From Tubiluchus corallicola (taxonomy: Eukaryota > Priapulida > Priapulimorpha > Priapulimorphida > Tubiluchidae): DNA of 62,000 nucleotides. Each line of letters opens with the position of its first letter. Position 1 is the stretch's first letter. The notes under the pieces are model-generated. The model had not been told where the DNA came from. It saw nothing but the letters and a program-made list of their open reading frames with translations, and made no database searches. Position numbers and translations under genes: made by a program. Positions 48,401 to 55,905 of this stretch are shown here, in pieces. The stretch lies in contig JAQGDQ010000217.1 of NCBI GenBank assembly GCA_030141605.1, positions 1 to 62,000 on the forward strand, written 5' to 3'.

Positions 48401-49120
48401 TGAATTAAAATGATTTAATTTAAACATGTATAAATTGTATGTGCAGCTCTGTTTTCATTAACGTTTTTGCAACACAGTTACAGATCTGTGCTAGAGTGGC
48501 TCAGATGGAATGGATGGATACTGGTCTGTTGCATAACAAATCTTTCAGGTGAGTTTACACATCAGAAATTCTTTTACTGAAATCCTGTAAGTCTTATACA
48601 TAGTTTTCCTAAATGTTATCAGTGCCTCCTAAATGTTACATGCTACTTACATCGTTAAGATAAAAATGACATAATTTGATATCCAGTCTATCAAATCAAT
48701 TCCAAAAAAGATCTTATCTGAGGTGAAACAGCAAATCTAGTAGTTGACATTATTTTCGTCTTCTGTCGAGTAAACTTTCCAAAGGCCTATTTTAAATAAA
48801 CTTAAATGGCATATTAACAGTAATATCAATTAATTTTTTTGACTTGGTAGGTAGGTAGAGGTAGGTATAATAGATGATTATTCTTGATTTATCATCTCAC
48901 TAGTGTGATTTGATTATTTCATTATCATAAACCTCTTTTGCATCACAGTCCAATTTTGGAGAAATGTGTCTCACCTGTATGGAAGACGAAACTGAAGCTT
49001 AGCGACCTGGAATTGGAGTACAAATCACTGTATAAACTCACTCCAGATCAGGCACGTGATCAGATCCTGTCAATTCTACAGAAATGGGAATTGTGGCCAT
49101 CTACCATTTTCGAAGTTAAG
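18339..49120 (+). CDS. unconventional myosin: tail with tandem MyTH4-FERM domains (partial gene, 31 exons)
   Basis: Thirty-one exons with GT-AG borders and compatible phases join into one open frame of exactly 4,617 bases (1,539 residues). In order: end of the motor domain (1-75), three IQ motifs binding calmodulin-type light chains (about 75-135), a charged Glu/Arg/Gln helix (140-205) with a short '[10 protein letters not shown]' segment like that after the class VII helix, a disordered acidic/Ser/Pro linker (225-560), MyTH4 (about 575-768), FERM (769-1110), second MyTH4 (1142-1310) and second FERM lacking its F3 lobe (1315-1539). The family moves on actin and carries cargo or membrane links through MyTH4-FERM. 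No SH3 domain is seen between the repeats, unlike classes VII and XV; class XXII-like is my best guess. The motor start and the last lobe are not in the window. Introns run from 90 bases to 3.4 kb; those not listed separately show nothing I recognise. Confidence 0.9.
18495..19715. other. intron 1
   Basis: Contains a tRNA-derived SINE head at about 18855-18930 (separate entry); otherwise AT-rich without a recognised gene. Confidence 0.6.
18855..18935 (+). mobile_element. tRNA-derived SINE (Thr-like head)
   Basis: A tRNA-like block with D-arm 'gagtagtttaatcatgg', an anticodon loop around 'cttgtaac' (TGT, Thr-like) and a degenerate B box 'ggttcctggctcaaatcc'. It does not form a full cloverleaf, so a SINE head rather than a working tRNA gene. 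A relative lies at 38178. Confidence 0.55.
19716..19827 (+). CDS. myosin exon 2: lever-arm start and IQ motif 1
   Basis: Phase 0 to 1. '[15 protein letters not shown]' is the usual end of the motor core ('VFLK'), followed by the first IQ motif '[12 protein letters not shown]'. Donor GTAAGA. Confidence 0.9.
19828..22145. other. intron 2 with a 44-base tandem duplication
   Basis: A 44-base unit starting 'tttcacacattttcttgg' occurs at 20946 and again at 20990 with few differences. A (TA)n tract lies near 21258. No gene recognised. Confidence 0.6.
22146..22252 (+). CDS. myosin exon 3: IQ motif 2 and start of IQ 3
   Basis: Phase 1 to 0. '[16 protein letters not shown]' is IQ-like; the exon ends in 'RRAIIIIQ', completed by exon 4. 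Acceptor TGTAG, donor GTAACC. Confidence 0.9.
22465..22622 (+). CDS. myosin exon 4: IQ motif 3 and charged helix
   Basis: Phase 0 to 2. '[11 protein letters not shown]' completes IQ 3. About 35 residues rich in Glu, Arg and Gln follow, a likely single alpha helix or short coiled coil as in class VII myosins. Confidence 0.9.
22623..24972. other. intron 4
   Basis: 2.35 kb. Holds a 5S-derived SINE at about 24640-24775 (separate entry). Short ORFs inside show no domain. Confidence 0.5.
24640..24775 (+). mobile_element. 5S rRNA-derived SINE copy (SINE3-like)
   Basis: 'gaagttaagca' and 'gatcagtgaatggatgggtg' follow the 3' half of metazoan 5S rRNA, where the internal promoter lies. The tail 'tactgtttgtgagtattt' plus AAGGGAGATTGTAT is shared, in diverged form, with 14868-15005 and 40940-41055. 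Too degenerate to be a 5S gene. Confidence 0.55.
24973..25109 (+). CDS. myosin exon 5: end of charged helix
   Basis: Phase 2 to 1. Amphipathic helix ending in '[14 protein letters not shown]', a short conserved-looking segment between helix and linker. Acceptor TTTTTTCAG, donor GTTAGT. Confidence 0.88.
25266..26000 (+). pseudogene. Ty3/gypsy pol remnant (reverse transcriptase end and RNase H)
   Basis: Covers the thumb of a gypsy-type reverse transcriptase ('FLGYVVG' and 'AFLGLVGF' motifs) and the RNase H domain to a 'VEHLPG' motif near its end. At least three frame changes (near 25390, 25462 and 25865) break it. The longest open part is 25673-25888. The first RNase H acidic motif, usually T-D-A-S, reads T-G-A-S. 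The fragment starts abruptly within RT, and no integrase follows. Dead copy. Confidence 0.85.
26296..26308 (+). other. polypurine tract of the gypsy element
   Basis: 'gagagggggcca' immediately before the LTR start, the usual priming site for plus-strand synthesis in LTR elements. Confidence 0.6.
26309..27540 (+). mobile_element. 3' LTR of a Ty3/gypsy element (about 1.23 kb)
   Basis: Begins TGTAATG and ends CATTACA, a 7-base terminal inverted repeat with TG..CA ends, directly after a polypurine tract and downstream of pol. It contains a C-run 'agccccccctccccccgggt' near 26477. No 5' LTR is found in the window, so the target-site duplication cannot be tested; the flanking five bases are gttag. 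Confidence 0.75.
27739..27866 (+). CDS. myosin exon 6: acidic/Ser linker
   Basis: Phase 1 to 0. Low-complexity Ser, Glu and Asp sequence, likely disordered. The assignment rests on open frame, matching phases and splice borders rather than a domain. Confidence 0.8.
27867..28624. other. intron 6
   Basis: AT-rich, nothing recognised. Confidence 0.6.
28625..28756 (+). CDS. myosin exon 7: linker
   Basis: 44 codons, phase 0 to 0. Contains '[19 protein letters not shown]' and a Pro-rich piece; no domain. Acceptor ATCTAG, donor GTAACT. Confidence 0.8.
28757..30528. other. intron 7
   Basis: 1.77 kb. ORFs at 29270-29535 (-) and 30009-30230 (+) have no recognisable domain. Confidence 0.5.
30529..30700 (+). 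CDS. myosin exon 8: acidic and proline-rich linker
   Basis: Phase 0 to 1. Asp/Glu-rich then '[11 protein letters not shown]', a possible SH3- or WW-binding proline patch. Acceptor TTTTGCAG. Confidence 0.85.
30958..31230 (+). CDS. myosin exon 9: Ser-rich and KP-repeat linker
   Basis: Phase 1 to 1. Ser/Asp clusters, then '[10 protein letters not shown]', then a short predicted helix '[14 protein letters not shown]'. Likely disordered overall. Confidence 0.85.
31418..31630 (+). CDS. myosin exon 10: basic proline-rich linker
   Basis: Phase 1 to 1. '[12 protein letters not shown]' is a polyproline ligand type; 'RQMSLGKED' and 'RPLSASS' are possible basophilic kinase sites. No domain. Confidence 0.85.
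31921..32018 (+). CDS. myosin exon 11: short helical segment before MyTH4
   Basis: Phase 1 to 0. Encodes a basic helix containing '[18 protein letters not shown]'. Acceptor TGTGTAG, donor GTAAGT. Confidence 0.82.
32019..35450. other. intron 11, with an hAT transposon
   Basis: The largest intron (3.4 kb). Holds the hAT element at 32610-33335. The rest is AT-rich without recognised genes. Confidence 0.6.
32610..33335 (-). mobile_element. hAT-type DNA transposon remnant
   Basis: The ends are imperfect inverted repeats typical of hAT: CAGGGCTGTCTTAACGGCA on the left and CAGGGTGATTTTAACGCAC (minus strand) on the right. The minus strand encodes the C-terminal dimerisation region of hAT transposases ('[13 protein letters not shown]' at about 33053-33091, then a '[11 protein letters not shown]'-like end), broken by stops. 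The N-terminal catalytic part is missing. The 8-base flanks (ctgcttga / ctgctaat) agree only in their first five bases, so the duplication is decayed or misplaced by one. Confidence 0.8.
35451..35597 (+). CDS. myosin exon 12: start of MyTH4 domain 1
   Basis: 49 codons, phase 0 to 0. 'IKDFASEAF' matches the first helix of MyTH4 domains. Donor GTCAAC is weak. Confidence 0.85.
35817..35933 (+). CDS. myosin exon 13: MyTH4 domain 1
   Basis: 39 codons, phase 0. Encodes the strand/helix leading to '[10 protein letters not shown]', the MyTH4 core helix. Donor GTAAGT. Confidence 0.88.
36187..36408 (+). CDS. myosin exon 14: MyTH4 domain 1 core
   Basis: 74 codons. '[17 protein letters not shown]' and '[16 protein letters not shown]' are the diagnostic MyTH4 motifs (RDEIY.Q...Q.T.NP and GW). 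Confidence 0.97.
36409..37054. other. intron 14
   Basis: No recognised feature. Confidence 0.6.
37055..37186 (+). CDS. myosin exon 15: end of MyTH4 domain 1
   Basis: 44 codons. '[19 protein letters not shown]' continues the MyTH4 C-terminal helices; '[11 protein letters not shown]' leads into FERM. Confidence 0.92.
37187..37647. other. intron 15
   Basis: A short GACT-rich patch at about 37296-37376; otherwise nothing recognised. Confidence 0.5.
37648..37806 (+). CDS. myosin exon 16: FERM 1, F1 lobe
   Basis: 53 codons. '[16 protein letters not shown]' begins the ubiquitin-like F1 lobe; 'GWAVYE' ends it. Confidence 0.93.
37807..38395. other. intron 16
   Basis: Contains a tRNA-type SINE head at about 38178-38255 (separate entry). 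Confidence 0.55.
38178..38255 (+). mobile_element. tRNA-derived SINE (same type as 18855)
   Basis: 'ggttagcagtcatggcttct', an anticodon loop around 'gcttgtaagc' (TGT) and B box 'cctggttccaatacagg'. Same promoter type and anticodon as the copy in intron 1; the downstream bodies diverge. Not a functional tRNA. Confidence 0.55.
38396..38466 (+). CDS. myosin exon 17: FERM 1, F1/F2
   Basis: Phase 0 to 2. '[12 protein letters not shown]' is the linker helix typical of myosin FERM F1-F2. Confidence 0.87.
38467..38941. other. intron 17
   Basis: Nothing recognised. The acceptor at 38940-41 (CATAG) was chosen over CACAG at 38960 because only it keeps the reading frame. Confidence 0.6.
38942..39113 (+). 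CDS. myosin exon 18: FERM 1, F2 lobe
   Basis: Phase 2 to 0. '[11 protein letters not shown]' corresponds to the 'LFFRKEVF' motif of myosin FERMs; '[14 protein letters not shown]' is the first F2 helix. Donor GTTGGT is non-consensus beyond GT. Confidence 0.88.
39114..39485. other. intron 18
   Basis: Nothing recognised. Confidence 0.6.
39486..39674 (+). CDS. myosin exon 19: FERM 1, F2 lobe
   Basis: 63 codons. '[16 protein letters not shown]' is the strongly conserved F2 helix (A..LA.LQ....G); 'FLPQRII' follows as in class VII and XV. Confidence 0.94.
39834..40024 (+). CDS. myosin exon 20: FERM 1, F2 to F3
   Basis: Phase 0 to 2. '[20 protein letters not shown]' is the F2-F3 junction (YL...K..P.YG..F); 'HVDGVFFLD' starts the PH-like F3 lobe. 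Confidence 0.96.
40326..40533 (+). CDS. myosin exon 21: FERM 1, F3 lobe
   Basis: Phase 2 to 0. '[10 protein letters not shown]' and the terminal F3 helix '[17 protein letters not shown]'. Completes the first FERM. Confidence 0.94.
40624..40754 (+). CDS. myosin exon 22: linker between FERM 1 and MyTH4 2
   Basis: Phase 0 to 2. About 44 residues, charged ('[19 protein letters not shown]'). Too short for the SH3 domain found here in classes VII and XV. Confidence 0.9.
40940..41055 (-). mobile_element. 5S-type SINE copy, minus strand (degenerate)
   Basis: On the minus strand the tail 'catactgattctggctact' followed by CACCTCA-TGAGGGAGG-TGTATT matches the tails at 24640-24775 and 14868-15005. The 5S-like head is poorly preserved. 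Confidence 0.45.
41130..41198 (+). other. candidate cassette ('poison') exon of the myosin
   Basis: 69 bases between acceptor TATTTGCAG and donor GTAAGT, open in the phase left by exon 22 (2) and ending in phase 2. If included, its last bases TA join the first base A of exon 23 and make a TAA stop. The frame encodes '[15 protein letters not shown]' and similar. No domain. Function is inferred from splice geometry only. Confidence 0.3.
41450..41637 (+). CDS. myosin exon 23: MyTH4 domain 2, first half
   Basis: Phase 2 to 1. '[13 protein letters not shown]' corresponds to the 'W..S..PL..PLL' start of second MyTH4 domains; '[13 protein letters not shown]' is the core helix. Confidence 0.92.
41638..42934. 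other. intron 23, with a pogo/Tigger-like MITE
   Basis: 1.3 kb, most of it the element at 41838-42796. Confidence 0.7.
41838..42796. mobile_element. pogo/Tigger-like non-autonomous DNA transposon
   Basis: Ends are inverted repeats CAGTAGGCGCTGCTTAATAG (left) and CAGTAGGCACCGCTTAATAG (right, minus strand), flanked by TA on both sides (41836-37 and 42797-98), the Tc1/mariner-pogo target duplication. Subterminal repeats of 'ttaatagactca' type follow the left end (at least four near-copies), likely transposase binding sites. About 959 bp, no transposase frame. Confidence 0.85.
42935..43060 (+). CDS. myosin exon 24: MyTH4 domain 2 core
   Basis: Phase 1 to 1. '[17 protein letters not shown]' is the MyTH4 signature (RDE...Q...QTT.NP). 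Confidence 0.96.
43061..43486. repeat. intron 24 with an imperfect (ATC/CAC) trinucleotide tract
   Basis: About 43215-43460 is imperfect ATC/CAC/CAT trinucleotide DNA lying directly before exon 25. The long ORFs in several frames here are products of the repeat. Confidence 0.8.
43487..43653 (+). CDS. myosin exon 25: MyTH4 domain 2, second half
   Basis: Phase 1 to 0. '[19 protein letters not shown]' is the 'GW.LL......P' region; '[13 protein letters not shown]' is the following helix. Confidence 0.93.
43821..43900 (+). CDS. myosin exon 26: MyTH4 2 to FERM 2
   Basis: Phase 0 to 2. '[14 protein letters not shown]' is the usual 'R...PS..E' lead into FERM. Confidence 0.9.
43901..44463. other. 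intron 26
   Basis: Nothing recognised, apart from a 'ttagtggacataat' block (about 44319) also found near 59036. Confidence 0.5.
44464..44545 (+). CDS. myosin exon 27: FERM 2, F1 lobe
   Basis: Phase 2 to 0. '[17 protein letters not shown]' is the first hairpin of the ubiquitin-like lobe. Confidence 0.92.
44546..46718. other. intron 27, probable decayed repeat
   Basis: 2.2 kb with several unrelated short ORFs (44988-45239 minus, 45427-45639, 45943-46305) and a recurring 'ataatgccYaggaaaagt' motif (about 45869, 45940) plus 'aaaatgcctaggcattct' (about 45985). This suggests an old transposon, but I cannot assign a class. Confidence 0.4.
46719..46904 (+). CDS. myosin exon 28: FERM 2, F1 to F2
   Basis: 62 codons. 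'[17 protein letters not shown]' is the F1 end with loop; the exon closes with '[11 protein letters not shown]', equivalent to the 'FFRKEVF' strand. Confidence 0.93.
46905..47397. other. intron 28
   Basis: Nothing recognised. Confidence 0.6.
47398..47517 (+). CDS. myosin exon 29: FERM 2, F2 lobe
   Basis: 40 codons. '[19 protein letters not shown]' is the F2 helix (L.YQQ...DV..G..P). Confidence 0.94.
47518..48477. other. intron 29
   Basis: ORFs at 47624-47969 are without domain; nothing else recognised. Confidence 0.5.
48478..48548 (+). CDS. myosin exon 30: FERM 2, F2 lobe
   Basis: Phase 0 to 2. '[16 protein letters not shown]' matches the conserved 'LAAL.AQ...GD' helix. Confidence 0.88.
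48549..48948. other. intron 30
   Basis: Nothing recognised. Confidence 0.6.
48949..49120 (+). CDS. myosin exon 31: FERM 2, end of F2 (last exon found)
   Basis: Phase 2 to 0. Ends '[13 protein letters not shown]' at donor GTAAGA, exactly where the F3 lobe should begin (family pattern 'W....FF.VK'). No F3 exon is found in the rest of the window. Confidence 0.9.
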
Positions 49121-51799
49121 GTAAGAATTCTTTATGGTCTTGCATTTGATAGTCTTGTATGCTTGCTTCGTCTGTACAAATTGAGATTGCTCAATGCTCA
49201 TTTTTTACTGCACTGTGCTGCTACCTCGTGGCTGATATATGAACAAACTCGTGGCAGTATTGTGCTTTTGAACTTAATGGCTTAATGGTCTGGTACCATC
49301 TAATCATTAATGTATAGAGAGAATTCTCATAATTATTATATTGCTACATTAACAAAACATTGTCCATATGTGACATCTTGTCAGCATGTAGACTTGCATA
49401 CAAATGCTGATGCATATCAGGTTTGCAAGATGCCTACCATAGGCAATGGAATTTCTAATGCTACATTAGGAATTTTGTTCGACTCTGAAGTATCAAACTT
49501 TGTTTTTTGTTTGGCACTTTTCTATACAAAAGAATTCATGCACCTGGCACTGTTGCTTGGTAAATTACAAACTGTCCATGCAATTAAAAATAGTTTTCTT
49601 GTTAGGGGACTTTTATTGCTGATGTCTTCCGGAAAAATGTAAAATGTTTTGCTTTAATTTAACTTCTGAGTAGAGATAAAAGAATGAGGTGCCGCATTTT
49701 CTTTGAAGCACACACGAGTACTAATTAATTAAATCAGAAAATAATGTAATGCCTAATGTAATGAAGTGTCTAAGGGTGAGGTGAAGCAAAAGTAGATCTT
49801 TTCTACTAAATGAATTTATAAAAATTGTTCTTGCATTAACAGTATTATTAGCTGTTCTTTCTACAAAGTTTATGGCAATGTTGGTACTTGTAAAATGTTC
49901 ATATTAATTAAGGTATGTGGTGTTAAAGCTCAGACATTTGGCCTCCATTCTTTGGTTAGCTTTACTGAATGCTCAATTTGAATTCTTTCGCATATTGTTT
50001 CATCGCTAGTTTTTTCATTGCCTTTCTTACTTCTGTTCAAATGATATTATAAAAAGTATAACACCCAACATTTGATGCTATTTCTTCAAAGCGGTGACTG
50101 TAAAAGTGTTGTTTTTATTTTTCAACATTTTTATTTTTTACTTTTGTAGTATCTGGTATCTCGTAGTTTTTACTCTATTGAATTCGTTATGAACTTTTTA
50201 ATGTCTTGCACCTTTTCCCGGCCTCTTTTATTCATCTCTGTCTATTTTCCCAGGTGTTTTGCTTGCTTCTCACGTGTGCGGATGAAGCAAAATTTACACT
50301 GCGTCTTGGCATAAAGCAGATTGCTCTTTATTTACCTTCTAGCTTCTTTGATTAACTTTTTTACTAGCTTTTAGCTGGCTTCTTTTTGCCGCATGCGGGA
50401 AGCTTACATTCATGACCAATCGTTTGTGATAATCACTCAGTAACCAAATCCAAATCTGGCGTTTCCTCTAGCATAATAATTGTCTCTTTTCCGGGGGAAG
50501 TATATGTGTTTATCTTGAGAACGATCGATTTTCATCAAAGGAAGAACAACTCACATTTGTTATTCATTCATTCGTCAGTGATTCAAGTCTAGCAAATTTA
50601 TTGATCTTCGCTGAAGTTCTCGCATTTGGCTGCTTAAATTTCTTGAAAACGCATTTTATAAGTGTGCATAAAATTAATCTAAGGATCGCTGGTTCAACGC
50701 CACACTCAGTTTTTGTTTTTACAAATATCCCTTTTTCCATTCAAGTTTGGATTCATTCATTTAGTATCATACTAGATTTGTTTCATCATTAATCTAAAAA
50801 ATCGTTTAATTAAGATCATAAATAATTTCCACGTGTTAATATTTTTTTAAATTGGAAGGAAAAAACAAAATTCAAACCTATACAGCATTTTTGTTGCGAG
50901 TTCACAAATGACGTTCAATATTTCTGATGAGAAATTAGCCAGTTCTCATTTCATTGATTATTTCGGAAATTTTTGTATCTGCGGTAGCTTTGTTTTCCGA
51001 TTTTTTTGCCTAGAATAACGGAAAAGAATTAGGTACAGGCAAATTGTTGCATTTCGTATTTGAGGGGACAAGCTTAATCGGTTAACTCAACGTCAAGTTC
51101 AGACTTAACGTGAAGAACGGTGAAGTGGAGTATTACCCGCTTTCGTTATCTGCACCGCACTACACCACAACTGTCATTAATTATTTAGTCTCTTCTCTTT
51201 ACTTAAAATAGTTTCTAAAAAAGACTCTTGGAGTTATGCTCAGATTTGCCTCATACGGTCTACAATACTTTGGTGCTATTCTGCATGCAGTAAACGAGGA
51301 ACATAATGATAAATGAAACCAGTTTGAGTGAACCATCTAAAATCTGTATGAGCAAACTCAGCGTGAATAGACTGTGTTGTTAGTTACTCTAATTTAGTTT
51401 GTTAGTGTTACTTCCCTAAGTGAAATTAATGCTAGCTTTAACTAGAATCAGCGTGAAAAAATTAGCTTAAACCACTTTGAGTGAATCGTCTGAACAAACT
51501 GTCTCAGTATTAATAGACTTTTTAGCGCTATAAACAGTACTGCTCCAAATGTTCTACTCGTTTTTCGTGCTTTCCAAAACGTTATTGGAATTTCTCGCTA
51601 ACACCAAAATGACGTTATTTACTTTAAATTGAACGTTGTTTGCCTATCGTCATTTTATCGATCGGTTTGATATGGAAGTTATGTCACTCGGAAGCTACAT
51701 ATTACAACGTAGCAATACTAGGACGGGGAAAATGCCGGGTAGTTTCTGTAGGGTGCTTGACATGTTTGTATTGCTAGTTTGTTTGTGCACTGTTACATA
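49121..51799. other. intron 31 or 3' region, no supported exon
   Basis: ORFs at 49310-49642 and 50601-50792 have no FERM F3 features. A diverged direct repeat of about 55 bases occurs at 51318-51373 and 51470-51524 ('ttgagtgaa..' then 'ct-agtattaatagact'-like). Confidence 0.45.
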
Positions 51800-52680
51800 T
51801 TATTGCCACTAGTGCCACCAAAACTACTGCTTTTAACACCCTCAACACTGTTAACACTGCTATCGGCACTGCTACCAACTACTGCTGCTAGCACTGGCAC
51901 CACCACCATCAACCACTAGCGCTAGCACCACCAGTGCTAGCACAATTGCTACCAACACAATCACCAGCGTCATCACCATGATATCGGCAGCACCACCGCC
52001 CCTAGCATTTGTTCCACTATACCACCATTATTGCTGCTGTTACCACCATTAGTATCATCGTCAGCACAAGAAAAGTCGCTATCAGCTCAACCACCAGCGC
52101 CACTACGATACCACCTCCAGTACTATCAACAGCATAGCTGTCTGCACCATGACTACGACAACCATCACCTGCACCACTATCAGCAGCACAACCACATACA
52201 CTACCTCTATCACCACCACCTGTGCCCTCACCATGTGTATCATCACCAGCACCACTACTAGCACTGCAATACACCACCATTAACACCTGGACCACCACTA
52301 GCATCACCACTACCACCACCAGCACCAGCACTACTGCTATCAGGACCACCAACAGCACCATCACCACCATCGCACTACTTTCAGCTGCCACTAACATCAC
52401 CACCTGCTCCAGGACTGCCATTGAAACCAGCAGCTTTACCACCACTAACACTACCACCATAGAACCAGTACCACTATTAGCAGCACCACTGCTAGCATCA
52501 GCACTAGCATCACTGCCACCAGCCCGACCACTATCATCACCATCAACAGTGTTACCACCAACACCACCACGAGCAGTAGCTACCCAGCATCACCACTGCT
52601 TCCAGCACCATCACCACCAGCATCAATAGAATCAGCGGCACCAACACAAACACCACCGCCGCCGCCACTGTACCCAGCCT
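51800..52680. repeat. imperfect (CAC/GCA/CTA) trinucleotide tract of about 0.9 kb
   Basis: Degenerate NAC/CAN triplets with the plus strand very poor in G. Long ORFs on both strands (Ser/Thr/His-rich on plus, Val/Leu/Met-rich on minus at 52017-52460) are artefacts of the three-base periodicity. Confidence 0.9.
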
Positions 52681-55600
52681 AACATGCACACCGCACACAG
52701 CATCATCAAAACAGCATAGGGTGCAATAATGGCATTTATCATCACCATCACCATCATTGTCATCATCTGTAAGCAGTGGCTACAATTATGACTAAATTAG
52801 CAACATTGTCAGTAGCATAAGCATCAGCTCCAATAATGATGACAAAGACAATACTTACCTGTGAAGACAAGAACGAAAGGGACAAGAATCACTGAAAAGT
52901 TACCAACAAGTTGATTTACTAATGCAGACCTTATAACTGTGTAACTTTGAAATACTTTCCAAAATGTGCAGTCATTGCCGCCGTTTTGTCTTTAATGACG
53001 ATGCTGGTACTGCCCGCAGCTTCCGATCTTTTAAACCATTTTGCACTTCAAAGCGGTGAATGGTATTCAATTACAACTCTTCTAATTGCTATATTTACCC
53101 AACAAATGATTGTTCGCCCTCTTTTGCCCTAGAGGCGCTCATGTCTTCATAATGTTTAATATGGCTTCATTTTCAGCGAAGTGTGTTGTTGGTTGATATT
53201 CGAGTGAAGCCAAAAGGATCGGTTATACTCAATGATTGCCCCGGTTAATCTGATTTCAATGTTTGCCATTATGTTAACGAGTCGCATAAATTATGAGTCA
53301 CCAGGCTGTGGCGGTGGCATTTAGCGTTACAGCGACGGTTCACGCGTGTCGGTTAGTAATTTGAGTAAAGCGAAACAACGCGAGCTACAAAGAAATGCTG
53401 AATGTCCGGTTATTTTCTTTCATGTCATCCTGTCATAATGTTGTCATCAAGTTTTTTATCTATAGTTTAGGTTTCTTTTCTCAAACATTTTTAAGTGATA
53501 ATGGAATATTTTGTAAATTGTTTGTGACATAATTTTTACTTATAATAAGAACAGCTTAATTTTATGTAGCTAGAAAAAATATTTTTATATTTTTGATTTT
53601 TAACTCTTTGTGGTCTGTGGTCTACAAATTAGTGCTGCATTTTATGTCAACTTGTTCATTTTTGTCATTCGCGGGCACCGCCACCCTAGCAACCAACCTA
53701 TCCTGTGATTTTCAACCATAATGAGTTCACACCCACTGTACTCTTCAACCTTAATCTCACATCTCACATCAATATTGCGTAAAGACTGATAGTCTATTTT
53801 GTTTTTTTAGTTTATGTCGTTGGTCTCCGCATAATGCTCATACAAATTGCCGTTTTCTGTTATTTCATTAAAAACTTACTCCGAAGCCCAAACTTTGTTT
53901 GCAAGCAGAAATTCAGGTTCTTTCACATTGTTTGCTTGTCTTTCTGAAACGAATCATCAGCCTGAATAAATGAGCCTAGTATATGTTGGCCAAAGAAACC
54001 AATATGGAATCGCAAAATATCAGCCACCATACGAATTCAAAACAGTTTGCCGTTAATAACAAAGCTCTGCCCGTGATTATTTTTTAAACGTTTGTTATAC
54101 ACTTTATTTTGCATGAAGTCACACCGCCATCAAATTCACTAAAAAGGATTTCATCTTTGTCATTGTCATGTTATTTGCGTGCAAACACATCGTTAGTCCC
54201 CGTTTGCAGTGGCGTAAGTCACAACCAGCTTGGCTTTCTGTGGCTTCAAATGACAAAAGTGCGTTCATTTAATTGAGCGCGGTAATTTTTATGGATCCGT
54301 GCTCGCGTTTATTACATGATTATCTGTCCCAAAAACGTGTGAGATTCAATTTGGCAAATGTTCCGGGTCAACACACGTCAAATTGATGTGAAGCAGTGAG
54401 CAAGATTTCATTTAAGAGGGCGTAGTTTTCCATTTTAAAGGTTCGAGTGCTGCCATCTTTCATTGAGTCTACACGAATAAAAGTTTTAAATTTTAGGGAA
54501 GTCGTGCTCATTGTAAAGAAAATTGTGATATTTTCCAAATGTTTAAATTGCAGCAATTTTAATATTTCTAAAAGTGTAGATGATGCTCACAAGAGATTAT
54601 GTTATTTATTGAAAATTGATTATGATGCTACATCTTTGTAGACCCTATCTTTACATTTGAAGGTTTTATTGTATTTAAGGGAGCTTACATTATTGCACTC
54701 GTGGCGCATCCCTCGAAGGCGCAGTGAATGTAGGATTTTTATGTCTGAATCAATCGGATTCTTCCTCGAATCTTGGCACTGATGGGACGACTTAATGCGG
54801 AAATCGACGGATTACGGGCCCTGGAAAAAAGCACAGATGTTTACGAGAGCCAGTGCGCACTGCGTTCTTTTACAGTCCTTCTACTCGGAAAACAGACACG
54901 TGTGGAATGGGAGACGTGTTACCATTTCCAGGCGCGAAGATAAGGTTCCGAAACGCTCTTTGTAATCGTATATGTATTCTTGAAGTTCTTATTGTTGCTG
55001 TCATTATTACTGACGTTGCCGTATTTGTTCGTTGTTAGGCAAATGGCGATAGTGTGTACTTCGCCGTGAAGTTGACTAGACTAGGTCTGACTAGAAAATA
55101 AAGGGGTGACTGCTGGCTAAAACTTCACAAAGTTTCATCTGCAGTACTTCCTTCTCGCTGTTTACTTCGTTCAGTAAGGATAAATACGCAACAGGTCAAC
55201 TTAATATTTTGTCTCAAAGATTATTCTAGACAACTAACTGAATTAAAAGTGGCATTAATGAAAATCTCAATAGCTTTTTACAGTAACGCTACCATCTCAT
55301 ATTTCAGGAAACATACTACCTTTGTCGTTTCCCACTGTCGACTCTCCTCCTGCCCACAAATTTTCCCCATGAAACATTACCAAACGCATTAGAAATTAAT
55401 AAGTTTACTTTGCTGCATTTAGTCTGCGTCTATAATGACGAATTAAGTATTAATATTTCATGTGGCCGATGATAAAATGAATAATTAATCAGCCACTTGT
55501 GAGCAGCTACAGTGCGTGTGCAACGTGCACTGAGTAAACCCAAATCAATTAGAATACATCTACTTTATACAAATCTTGTCATTTAATTGGGTATATAAGT

Positions 55601-55904
55601 GGACTAATTAGCACGGGTTATGGATTCTTTCCTTGCTTTGATTGTGGCAATTCATGTCATCATAAATGCGCATGCGCGCATTTTTGGGTAAAAACAAATA
55701 ACGCAAACCCAATTCGTCCTCTTTGGTGTTTTAGAGGGAGGGGGGATTATGCCACATAAAACTACAAGTGCCCCCCCTCCCCAGCAAGTTAATAAGGAAT
55801 CACGATTTGATGACCAACTCAAAACTCTCAAAGGAAGTGTCGGAAACTTAGTTTCACGTTTGTTCTCATATACCGTAAAAATACATATGTAATTTACATA
55901 AAAA
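52681..55904. other. non-coding stretch
   Basis: No exon, RNA or transposon I can support. At 55440-55620 there are several TAAT cores and a palindromic 'gcgcatgcgcgc' at about 55669 (NRF-1-like). Confidence 0.4.
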
Positions 55905-55905
55905 T

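Noticed and set aside
49310-49642. 110-codon ORF as the missing FERM F3 exon
   Set aside because: No F3 motifs (no 'W...L.L.V...GV..L' pattern), and no suitable acceptor in the phase required after 49120.
52017-52629. ORFs of 147 (-) and 135 (+) codons
   Set aside because: Triplet-repeat periodicity keeps several frames open on both strands; composition is that of the repeat.
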